NCBI GenBank assembly: GCA_011800805.1
Contig: MPNW01000098.1
Coordinates: forward strand, 114,594-178,593
DNA from: Hirudo medicinalis
Taxonomy: Eukaryota > Annelida > Clitellata > Hirudinida > Hirudinidae
Length of the DNA stretch: 64,000 nt
Direction of reading: 5' to 3'
Shown: positions 35,801 to 47,227 of the stretch, piece after piece
How positions within the stretch are numbered: position 1 is the first letter of the stretch
Layout: each line of letters starts with the position of its first letter
Position numbers and translations under genes: made by a program
The notes under the pieces: generated by a model
Seen by the model: the letters and a program-made list of their open reading frames with translations, nothing else
The model's database searches: none
Told to the model about the DNA's origin: nothing

Positions 35801-38800
35801 ATCTTCGCCTCTTGTGGGCGATGAATCGTTTATCTTTCGATCTTTCTCAGAAAAACCTTTCACCTTTTCATCCTCTACTAAGTTGCTTTCTTCTATTTCC
35901 TCTTGTTGTTTGGACCCCCATTTGTCATCTAATATTGTCATGGTCGTTACAGTTTCTTCCAAGTAGCTATCCTGGCCTTTCTTCTTTTTAACTTTTCTGC
36001 GACCAATACCTTCTTCATCTTTGTCATTGGTCATTTTCTCATCTTCGCCTCTTGTGGGCGATGAATCTTTCATTTTTCGATCTTTCTCAGAATAACCTTT
36101 CATCTTTTCATCCTCTACCAAGTTGCTTTCTTCTATTTCCTCTTGTTCCAAGTAGATATGTTCCCCTTTCTTTTTCTTCATTTTACTTTTTCTTCGACGT
36201 ATTCTTTCATCATCCAGTGACTCCACTTGCTCCACTTGCTCATCTAAGACTTCGTCACTTGTACGTATTGGATCTTTTATCTTTTGGTCACTCTCGGGAA
36301 TATCGGATTTCTTCTCAACTTTATCTTTCTTGATCCTCTTTTTAAAGCCACCTTCGTCAAACTCGATCACATCCTCAACGACAGTTGTTGTGTATTCTAT
36401 CAAGTCAGTTTCCTTACCGTATTTTGATCTTTTCTTTTTTACCCTTGCAGCATTGTTTTCAGGTGTTTCGTCGTCATCAATGACAGTTTTTGTAATTTCG
36501 GCGATCTCGCTTGCATCGTCTTCTTTGTTCTGTTTGTCTTTAAAGTATTTTTCATCGAATTCTTGATCATCAAGTTTCGTTTCAATACTTCCATCATCAA
36601 TGAATTTGTTTCTGTGATTTTCATAGGTTTCTACGGACTGAGAAATGTTCGTCTCGATGTGGTCTGATTGTTTCAATGATGGTTTTGTTTTCACTTTCTT
36701 TTTCTTACCAATGTTGTTTAGTTCTTCTGAATTGTCCTCCTTTATGATTATGTTGTTGTTTGTTGTCTCATGTCGATCGACTATCACTTCATCATTGTTT
36801 GTCTCTAAGCTATGATCACGAGATCTGTCTTTTTGAATTCTTTTGTCGATTTTGTGCTGTGGTTTTTGTTCATGAGAATCAGTCTGCTGTCGCAAGTCGT
36901 CATTTGAAGATTTCTCGTTTTGAGTCGTTTCAGGAGTTTTAGGAATCTTTGTTTTCTTCTTCTGTTTCTCTCTAGACTCTTGATCCAGTATTTCAGTTGT
37001 TTCGGTTATGGTTTCAGTTGTAGTCGATTGTACCGTGGGTCCTAGGTGTTCTCCTGATTTTCTAGATTTCTTTCTACTTTTCTTTGGTTCGATTTTTATT
37101 TTAGTATTTTCAGTCTCTCCCTCAGTTATTCTTTTCCTTTCATCCTCCAAATCTTTATTTTCAAAGTCATCTTTGTCTTCATTGAATTTAACAGTGGAAT
37201 CCATGGTTTTGGACTTTTTGATCCTGGAATTTCCTGTATAGTCAGGACCCAAGTTGACATGGTACTCTACATAATGGGAAGTGTCAGGGTCTGAGGAATT
37301 GAAGTCAGAATCACTGAATGCGTTTTCATCTCGAACGACATTCTCCTTTGCTGATGGAGAAAGAAATTTTTCAGAGTTTTCTGGCGGCTCCATAAATTCT
37401 TCATTCTTATGAGTTGCTTCGCCTTTCTTTTCCCTTCTTCTGGTTTTTCTTGATTTTTTATCGTCAATTGTTTCCGTTTTATCTTCCTCTGTTGTCACCT
37501 GGAAAATATCATCAACATTTGTCTCTCTGGACCTGTTCAACTTGTCGCCATCCTTAATGTTTCTTTTACTCTTATCTTCGTCAGCATAATCGTCAAGTGA
37601 GGTTTCTTTCGATTTCTGCTTAACCTTGTTGTCGTCTTTAGTTGATTTATCAATGATATTATAGTACTGGTGGCTGGATGATTCCTCTGAATCTTTTACT
37701 TGAGAAGTAGTTGAAGGTTTGGGCTTAGAGGAATCTTCTTTTTGTGGACCTGTTATTTCTTGAGGAACATCGACAATCTGTTCAAGAGAAGATTTGTCCT
37801 CCGTGTTGATTTTCGAGGATTTTCCATCTTTCTTTGAAGTTGTAGATGATTTGTCATCGAGAGAGATGGGATCCACTGGAATCAAAACGTCCAAATTGTT
37901 GACATCATATGGCGGCTTAAGATATTCGACTGTTTCGTCAGTTTGCTTCTCATTCAAAATTTGTTGTTGCGCTGAACCGTTTTTACTAGTCTTTGTTTTT
38001 CTTTTAGTTTCGTCTTTTTTCGTTCCACCTTCAAATTCGACGTCGTTCGGTGTTGGAAGATAGTGATCCCGTTCCAGCGAATGGCTTTTGTCAACTTTGG
38101 TTTTTCTTTTAGAATCGCCTCTTTTCTTCTTTATAACTGAATTCTTCTCAGCATCTTGGTCCATGTTATTATCCTCACTTGCAGCCACTTTGGTGTCTCC
38201 ATCTCCATCTTTCTGTATGGGTTTATACGAACTTTCTGGTTCAACTGAGGCGCTTCTATCAAGCTTAGTTTTTCGTTTGGAGTCCTTTCTTTTGAATTTG
38301 GCTTTTTCGTTGATGTAATAATTATCTTCTGGAATGTCCTCATTATTTTCTCTATCGATGATTGTCTTTACATTGTGTTTTGCTTTGTCGTATTTTGTCG
38401 TGATGTTCGACATTGGAAGGTAAAGATCTTCGCTATGTGTGGACTCGTGGTTTCTATTTTTTGCTCCATCGGATGGATCATCAGATCTGATTTCTGTTGA
38501 CTCCTTTAAAAATGAATCGATGTCTTTGTTTGCGTCTATTTTGAAATCATCGTCAGCCTCTTTCTTCTTTTTAACACTTCCTTTTCTTTTCGGTGGACGA
38601 TGAGGTTCTACTATTTCAATGTCAGCTTTGTTTTTGTCATCAGCCAGTGGCATTGAGTCGTCTGCTGGTTGAACTTTGTCTCCAAGTTCATCTTTTTCGT
38701 TCGTTGGAGTTTTATCGATGTCTTCAGGAGTTTTGATTGTAACGGCTTTTTCAGTTTTTCCTTTTTTTCTGGAATCCTTTCTTTTAACTTTTTCATCTAC

Positions 38801-41800
38801 GTTTTCCAAAATGTTGTCGTCATTTCCTCCAACTTCAGCAGCTTGGTTATCCTCGTGTTTGACATCGCTCGGTGTTGGTTGGAAGATTTCTTCTTTAGGT
38901 ATGGTTTTAGAATCTTTAAGTTTTGTTCCATTGGAAGAAGCATCTTCTTTTTCTTTGGTGGTTCGCTTTGCTTTCTTTTCACTCGTAGAATCAAAACCTT
39001 TGCTGGCCTCTTGTTTGGTTTCATCTTTAGAGGGCGATCTTTCAAAATCGTGACTAATTCGTTTCTTCTTTTTAACGCCATCGTTGACTTTAGGTAAACC
39101 CTGGATCGTCTCTGGATCATCAATGTTGCTTTCCTTTTCATCTTGTGTTTCAATTTGATCGCTTATTTCTTGTGGCTTGTCGAGCTTTTTAAAACCAGAT
39201 TCATGCTCTTCAAAATTTCTGATAACATTGATCGTGTCGATTCCACCTCCCTTATTGTTGGCATCGAGCTCTGGGTAGGAAGAAATCTCATTGTTGATGT
39301 CTTGATTGTCATCGTCCTTCCATTTATCGGAAAGGAACAGCCTGTCGATGACTGACTGTGTCCAATTATCGGGAGGATTGACAACGTTGTGGATAGTTGG
39401 TCGCGTCTTCTTTTTGACTCTGACACACTGTGCACCGTGGGCGTTGCTTTTGGGCTTCGAAGTTTTTGCACTTGAAATGTCCTTTTGAGGTTGTTGGATG
39501 TTTCCATCCGTGATTCCGTCTTCTACTGCGATGCCGTCCTTGTCTTTATCGTTAAGATTATCAATTTTAACGGAAACTGGTTTTTTGACATTTTCTGAAT
39601 CAGTGATTGGATTTATTGTCTTTATCATAGAAGGAAATAATTCTTCAGTTTTGTCATCAGTTGCTCTAATTCCAATATTGTCTTCAGCTTTACGTTTTTT
39701 CTTGGGATCAGAAGAATCGCCAATTTGGACAATGTTCATACCTCCTTTTATCTGATCGCCTGCAGTATTGCTGGACTTTTTCGGTGGCTTACCGTCAGAG
39801 CTTCTTTCTTTGGAAGGTTTTCTGGTGACCTGCTCTTTAGAACTGTCATTTACTATCTTTTGATTCGTGTCTTCATCTTTGGTATGAGGTTCTGGGTCTT
39901 TGATGAATTCCACCGTAATCGTATGCACTACATCTTTTTGAGTTTTTTTCTTTACAAGTTTTCCTTTACTTGAAGGCAGCTGTGGACTAAGCTGCTGTGC
40001 TTGATCTGGTATTAAATTGTCTTGATGCGTTCCTAAATTCTGTTTATTCTCGTCGTCTGCATCGACATTAACCAGTTGAAACGTGTCGTTCTGCTGCGTG
40101 TCAGGGCGAAATGATGCAACCACAGAGGCTGCGGCATCTGGCTTGCTCTGCTTATTCTTGTTCTGATCCAAGTCACTTTCTCTGGAGTCATTTTGAGAAG
40201 GGTGACCTGAACCTTCCTTAATTTTTTTATTGTCGTCAATATCTGCTATTTGAACAATATTCATGACGTCGTCTATTTTGATACTGCAACAACTCGATCT
40301 TTTGGGATCTCGATCGTCATCGCTAATCCATCCATTGTGGTGCCGGTCAGGATAGAGAAATTCATCATCCACTTCTATTGGACAGATCTTTTGGCCGTCA
40401 TTCTTAACCCAGTTTGTTATTGGATAATGTTCTTGGTAAGAATTCCTGACGTCCCAGTTATCGTCTTCGAAATCTGAAATGTCTTCCATGGCTTCATCAA
40501 GGGCGTCTGTTTTTGTTTCAATTGGTCCAAATGATTTATAAGGAGTTGGAAGGAATCCGATTAACTGGCCTTTGACCTTCGGTCGTCCTTTGAATTTAGA
40601 ATTGAAAGAGTATGGTAAATATTTCCCGTGTGGACCAATCTTTAGATCGGACGGTGATTTCAACTTCTTAAAGGTTTCCAACCACTGCATTCTTCTCTGA
40701 ATCGATTTCAGCCACACTTCGTCTTTTGAATGGAGATCGGGCAGACTGACAATCGACAGATGTGTCCTATCAGCGGATTCAAAGATGGATTCAATTCCGA
40801 TTGGTGGATGGAGAAAGAATTCTTTCCTTGCAGAGTCCATGTCATTCTTGTTGTAAGCCTTTGGCACTTTTCCACTTACTCTCATCCTCAAACCTCTTCT
40901 GTTTCCTTCGCTCAGGAAACTCAAAGGTGAAGAAGATCGATGGAATTGTCGAGATGGAAAGAAGGTTTTGTGAAGATCAAACACCGGAGAACCAGCGTCT
41001 GTTTCTTGAGAATTGTCAGGTTTTGGAGTATAAAAGAACTGATTCAATTGGTCTCCTTGTTGTGATTTCCAAAATGTCGTTTCCTTTAAAACTGTGACTA
41101 CTTTAGTCGTGTGCACTCTGCTCCGAAGCGTTGGCTCGCTGATGCTTGTGGACTCCGACTTTGACTTTGGGCCAATCTCGGGATCAGTTACAGTTACAAC
41201 CTTAATTGGAATCTCAGAGGGAACTTGTATTGGCTCCGTTTGCATAGACTGGGTTCCGGGTTTTTTCGAAATGTTGTTGGTCTGGCTGATCGTTGATTTT
41301 GGAGTTTGATTTTTGTCGAATGATATGTACATTCTTTCACTCCCGTCTTTTGTTGAGATTGAGAAAGACGATATTTCGTTGTCTAGGTTCGGCTCGCGGT
41401 GACGTTTTGGATCGAAATATGAAGGCGTTGTCGGTATCTTGTTAATCTCGACGTTTGGTTTTGAAACATTTTCCTTGCTTTTCGTCTCTTCCATTGGTTT
41501 CTTTTTCTGACTGACTTCTTCCAATTTCTCTTCATTATCTAAGTTCGGCTCTCGGTGACGTTTTGGATCGAAATATGAAGGCGCTGTTGGTAGCTTGTTA
41601 ATCTCGACGTTCGGTTTTGAAACATTTTCCTTGCTTTTCATCTCTTCCATTGATTTCGTGTTCTTTTTCTGACTGACTTCTTGTCTCTCATCATCTAAAT
41701 CCTCGCTCCCATCTCTTTTCCTATTTGTTGTGCTAGAAATTCCTTTGGAGGCAAATAGAAGTTGAGCAATTTTTGGGAAGCCGTTATTTGCTGCAAGATT

Positions 41801-42636
41801 GAGAGGAGTCAATCCATCGCTGTTTTCACAGTTCAGATCTATATCAGTTTTCAAGAGAGCCAAGGCGATGGCATATCGGGCGTTAGAGTCGTCTTGATCT
41901 CTCGGACTATTTAACAGAAGCAAATGCAAAGGGTTGTTATCATTGATGCCCTTAATGTTAACATCGGCATTGAACTGATTGATTAAGAGCAGAACACATT
42001 CAAGATGAGCATGTTCAACCGAAATGAGAAGGGAAGTCTTGGAGGTGAAGGAACTATCAGTCGAAAGGGCAGGTCTTTCTGTTTTTTTGTTAACCCATGA
42101 CTTGTCTGACGTGCAGAAGAGATTAATTAAGTGGACGTGACCCTCTCTAGCAGCGATATGTATCGGGTACTCTCCCGTTTCTGGAAGAGGCTCTGGCTAC
42201 CACCCGCTCTGAGCAGAATCTCAACCATGGATCGATGTCCGTGTCTCGTAGCGAGATGGAGAGGCGGAAGGTTGAGATGAACGTCGTCGTCTTTTCCAGT
42301 TCCAGTGGTCCCTCTCAGATTTGGATCGGCCTTCTGCGACAGCAACAACTCAACGCTCTTTCGATCATCATTAATGACGCAGTATTGCAAGGGCGTGCTG
42401 GCGGTGTTGATATTCTGTAGATAGAGTGGTTCTTTGACCGGAGCGTTGTAACCGTCAGGTGTAGCTCCAAAGGACAGCAAGACCTCGACTGAGTTCGTCA
42501 GTCCGCCCAGTTTACAGGCTCTGAGAAGATTTGATTGGACAAGATCCTTGAAGCCGTAGCGACTTTTTTGATGTTCCAAAGCTTTCCTCAGAAGGAGAGG
42601 ATCTTTCAGTTGCTGGTTGGTTATGGTCAGAGACAT
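32833..42636 (-). CDS. giant ankyrin-repeat / death-domain protein (about 3,230 aa)
   Basis: Minus-strand exon 1 is 42,636-34,831 and exon 2 is 34,709-32,833, joined in phase 1 across a 121-bp intron; a further 5' exon is possible. About six ankyrin repeats lie in residues 25-300 (LPPLHLATRHGHRSMVEILL, EYPIHIAAREGHVHL, DGLTPLNLAANNGFPKIAQL). A semi-ordered segment follows near 40.4-41.3 kb. Then come about 1,900 residues of Lys/Asp/Glu/Ser/Thr-rich, internally repeated, presumably disordered sequence. A death domain is at about 33.4-33.65 kb (INWPDLAWILFDG ... QIRDLMARWWLKKGDAATIE), followed by a Ser-rich tail. The layout resembles giant ankyrins, which carry a huge single disordered exon before a death domain, but I see no ZU5/UPA module. 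One base is out of frame at about 42,194. If that is an assembly error, the gene is intact. A poly(A) signal lies at 32,733. Confidence 0.8.
35700..36180 (-). repeat. 240-bp (80-codon) tandem coding repeat in the disordered region
   Basis: Near-identical DNA recurs with a period of 240 bp: CATTGGTCATTTTCTCATCT (plus strand) starts at 35,785 and 36,025. The encoded unit contains RGEDEKMTN, GIGRRKVKKKKGQDSY, SEETVTT or LEETVTT, and EEIEESNLVEDEK. Degenerate relatives of the T-T-T / K-x-K-S-K module extend on both sides (35.2-37.0 kb). Confidence 0.85.
41380..41690 (-). repeat. 156-bp (52-codon) tandem coding repeat after the ankyrin repeats
   Basis: GACGTTTTGGATCGAAATAT (plus strand) occurs at 41,401 and again at 41,557. 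The encoded unit includes PSYFDPKRHREPNLDNE and SKENVSKPNVEINK. Few differences separate the two copies. Confidence 0.9.
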
Positions 42637-45600
42637 CCTCTCATTTTATGACTATTTTGGAATAATGAAATACATTTAAGTAAGTTGAAATTTAAATAAT
42701 TAGAATATAATTAAAAACAGAATTAAATAAATTTGGGATGAATTTAGGTGCAATCACGATATTAATTTATTAGGATAACGGATAACGTATCAAATGTGAT
42801 ATTGATTAGATCAATATAACGTGACGGTAGATAAAAGAACCATTGTTTGAAAGCATGACAACTTGTCTCGCATTGCCAAAGCTTTTAAACTCGTGGGCTT
42901 TGAATTTGAGAAACAAAAGTCTCTAATAAATCCACTGACGGGTAACACATCTGACATGTTATCTCAAAGAAATCACAAATAGTACAAAGCATCACAAGAT
43001 GTTATAACGCCGACTTTAATACAACATTTAATGTGGAACGTGAAACTGAAAGAAAATACAAAAGATCTTTTTTACAAATAACTCAAATAACTCAATTTAT
43101 CCATAATTTTATCCGTAAATAAACTGATCTTTGCCAATTTTGTCAGATTCTCTGACAGCGTGTAAAAATTATAAGCTTGACATTCCGAAAATTACTGCGT
43201 TCGTTCAAATGAGTAGCTTTTAATTACCGATTTCATGGAAATTGGTGTCATGCGAAACAAATTTAATCTAAATGTGCACTGTAATCCTTTAATTAAGGAT
43301 ATCAGACACCACTATGCTGGTTGTCTCAGTTGTTTACCATCAAGAGATGCCAGTGGAAATAAATCTGGATTGATCCTGTTCATTGTGAATCCAACTTCTG
43401 AATGTCTTTCTTTAGTGCATTACTGGCTGTTTGTAAGTTTGTTGGTTAACAATCACAAGTGCAAACATTCTCTAACATTTCACGAACAAGAACGAGGAAT
43501 TTTCATTATTCATAGAAGACGACGTATTCCGAATTCATTGATCCTCTTTGAAATATGGATAAATGTAATAAATCGATATATATATAATTCTATTATAATG
43601 CAATAAATGTTGAACTGAAATGACCAGTACACGTGAACTATAAAAATGTATTAAATCATACGAACCAATGTAATCATGAGAGTTTATACCTTGAGTATTA
43701 TCACTTAATTAAATAAATATTGCGGTAAGCAGGAGATGGAGAAATTGTGCTAACATGATAATACATGACACGTGATAACGCGGAAATTATATTTACACTT
43801 TTACATTAAGCATAATATTTAAATAAGCCTCATAAACTTTATCTGATTACGTAATAGCATTATGTATCCTTCCTGTAATAAGTATTACAGGTAAGAACAG
43901 ATAACAGATGCCATACTTTACATATTGCAATTAGGAAAGGTGATTGCTTCGTTTACATTATGCAAAGCATCACGCTGAGATTGAAAAAGCTGGTCTTCAA
44001 TTGATCTTCAATCGATTTCAGTCTTTAGTTGGTTTATTTTCATTCATGAATTGTAAGCGTACATTTGTATTTACTTGTTATTTTTTTTCTCGCTTTACTT
44101 TATTATTTGATGTTCATTTTCTTTTAAATTATTAATAAATGAAGTGTTATACCGGGAAAAAAATTATTCGGACAATTATAAATTCAATGAAGTCACACGT
44201 CAATACAGTTTGGTCCAAATAATCGAAGGCCTTTGGTTCTCTTCATCACCATCGTCATCGTCATTATAATCATTATAATTATCGTCGTCATCATCATCAT
44301 CACCCAAATGTTGCTCTTCCACGAAATGATCAGAAGTGAATTCGAATCATCAACTTTTGAATTGAAGACGCAAGTATCATTGATGCTGATCGATCAGCTG
44401 ATTCGAAATCGATTTGTTACAACTACGCGGAAGAAATCGTTCTCCCCGGAAATTAACTATAACAACAATAAGCGAATCGAACCGACCTGAGCGTTTATCG
44501 ATCAGTTCAATCAACAGCACCTGAAACCAACCAACACAGAAGTTCTAATGGAGTCTTAAGTTTGTGCTGAATTGAAAATAAATGGACCGCAAAACAACAA
44601 ATCCATTATTCCGGACACTTTTATCAGTCCCACACTAATTCCTTAAGTGGAGCTAACAACAAACTTTCTCCTGGCATTTTAAAGTATATCGAATCAAATG
44701 AAACACGATATATTCCATGAATCAATCAGCAACCCACCTCACGAACTCTTTGCTTGCATCAATGTTTGATATTTTAACTCGCAATTGAAGCTCTAAAAGA
44801 CAAATGTTGTTCAGATAGCGTCCATATATCGGCCAAGATTGTAAACAGATTCTAATTTTGTAAAGCTAGCCCTTTGATTGGCTGTTAAAAGTACGTTATT
44901 TACATAGCTCATGGGAGCACCTGTATTGCCTGCGTTCAGGTGATACGAATCTGAAATACAGGTGAAAAAGTTTGATACTATAGCGCTCAGGTGAGCGAAT
45001 TAATTAAGCCATATCGATTTTATCAATTAATTTGTCATAATTTTAAACAATGAAAATGTATTTTTAAGATTCATGTCATTACAGAGACGACTATCAGAAA
45101 AAGTTTAGCACATGTTTACTAATGAGGACGAAAACATATGCTGAGGCAATTTTGTTGCAATGTAGTTCAATTTATTCGCTCTATCTTGATTCGATTCCTA
45201 GCAACGCTTTCGTAATATAATTCTCTTAACTACTTAATCCGGCCGTAAAGATTTCCTCCCGCAGTGTTAATGTAATGTGTATTGCGCAATGTTTTTACGG
45301 TTTCAAACTGTCACTTTTACTACTATTAATAATGGGCAATTTTTATTTTAGCACCATTTTTTACAATTTTTATTCACGAAGTGTCGATTTTTTGTTTTTC
45401 TACACAGGCATTTATATTCACTTGCTTAATTATCGTGAAATTATATTTGTGAGGTAAATTACTGGCACCTAAATTTATTACGAAACCCGATCACGGTTAA
45501 TTGATCGGAAATGTGATTTTACCATTTAATTCGACATAATTTAAAAATTAAAGTAAGTTTATAAGTTTATTTTTAATTTATAAGAAATCACAGTCATGCG

Positions 45601-45760
45601 ACTTTTAGTGGCATCAGAAAAAAAGCTTTAGCACAAGCCCGTGTTCACTTACATGGACTGCATTTTAATTTAAAAAAATTATTCTCAAAAAAATCAATTG
45701 AAATCTAATAATTGATTTATAATAATTTAAAATAAACAGAGTACTTTAATTAGTAATTGT
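42637..45760. other. intergenic region upstream of the giant gene
   Basis: No gene is recognised. There is a CAT/CGT trinucleotide run (44,240-44,310), a less AT-rich stretch (44,330-44,660) that may be promoter or 5' UTR, and the E-box cluster listed separately. Confidence 0.5.
44918..44993. promoter_or_regulatory. cluster of four CAGGTG E-boxes
   Basis: CACCTG at 44,918 and CAGGTG at 44,937, 44,959 and 44,988 fall within 76 bp. This is the core recognised by Snail/Scratch/ZEB zinc fingers and some bHLH dimers. The cluster is about 2.3 kb upstream of the start of the giant ankyrin/death-domain gene and 0.8 kb from the 3' end of the left phosphatase gene. It is a candidate enhancer by motif density only. 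Confidence 0.35.
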
Positions 45761-47191
45761 TTAGTCTGACAAATTTTTTATCAGCAGTTCTTGGTCTTCA
45801 GGAAAAAACCCAATAAATTCCAAGTAGCCAGGCACCCCTCCAAATCTGTTAGAGACGATTTGGAAGTTAAATTATTAAAGAGGTGAATTTAAAGTACATC
45901 GAATGTCGTCATTTACATTAGTCAATTTAAGTAATATTTACATATATTTCTTTTATTTGTAGCGGAATAAATAGAAAGATAATAAGAAAAATTCATTAAT
46001 TTATTTATTAATTTTTTTTGCATTATTTGGAGTCTTCGAAATACAGCTTCAGTAATTACACTTAGTTTACATCATCACATTCCGCGCTTACATTGCCTAT
46101 TGCTTCTCAAAAGATTAAAAATTGACAAATGTGGAATATTATAATGATTGAACGGGATAAGGGAAGAGCAAAACACTAAAAGTGGCTAAGGTCAAGGACA
46201 AAACTTCTGTTCCACTGCAGATCACTACAGAGCAGTTGCTGAGGGAGGTCAAAGAAATGGAGTTGGAACTTGTTCGAGCACCACTTAGGCAGAAGATTTC
46301 AGATGCTGCCGAGCTGAGGCATTACCAGAAGAACAAGAGAAAGGTCTTTGAGAACAATATTAGAAAGAATAGATCCACATTATCGAACTGGCTCAAGTAT
46401 GCCGCTTGAGAGGAGACACAGAAGGCTCTTAGAAATGCAAGATCAGAGATAGCCATAGCTGTTGAACACAAAGCTACTGAAGTATGGCTGAAGTACGCAG
46501 AATTGGAGATGAGAAACAAGAAAGTAAACTCGGCAAGGAGCATACTGGATCGTGCTGTCAGCATTTTGCTCAGGGTGGATCAGTTTTGGAGAAAGTATGC
46601 CTAAATGGAGGAGAAATTAAACAACATAGCAAGATGCAGACAGGTGTTTGAAAGATGGGTGGAGTGGAGACCAAATGAGCAGGCTTGGTTGGCATGCATA
46701 CATCAACTTTGAACTCAGATACAAAGAACTGGATAATGCAAGGATGATTTACGAACTATTCGTCCTTGTACATCCTGAGGGTGCCAAAGAAGATTGAGGA
46801 AAATATTATATATTGATAAATTGAATGGAATTGTTTTTATATGCTATAAAAGTAAATAAATAATTTAAATAAATATATGTGTTTTACGAAATCAGAAAAT
46901 TTGTTTCTGTATCTCAATTCACGACAGAGATTAAGATCGTCAAAGGAGATCAGAACGTAGTGGCGTTACATGACATTATATTGCATTAATAGTGAAGAAC
47001 AATAAGTGATGATGATTTTCAGTTTGATTGCAGTTACTATATGTCCAAATAGGACTTCAAAGCCACTTCAATATTGAAGGTAGTACATTACACTATAACT
47101 TAGCAATGAATACGCCTTTAACAATGATGACCTTCCTAAAATAGTTGGTCATTAGGTGTTCATCTTTTAATGTTTGGTTATAAAAGAAATA

Positions 47192-47227
<36 letters not shown>

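Noticed and set aside
34961..42420. Many open frames of 60-140 codons on the plus strand and in other minus frames across the giant exon
   Set aside because: They are shadows of the 2,369-codon frame. The true frame is fixed by ankyrin and death-domain matches and by the splice join at 34,831/34,709.
43235..43606. Plus-strand open frame of 123 codons
   Set aside because: It runs into low-complexity Ile/Tyr/Asn text, has no recognisable domain, no TATA or poly(A) context, and composition typical of AT-rich noise.
44233..44490. Plus-strand open frame of 85 codons beginning in a trinucleotide run
   Set aside because: The first third is the microsatellite. The remainder has no splice signals or family resemblance, though it may be transcribed leader sequence.
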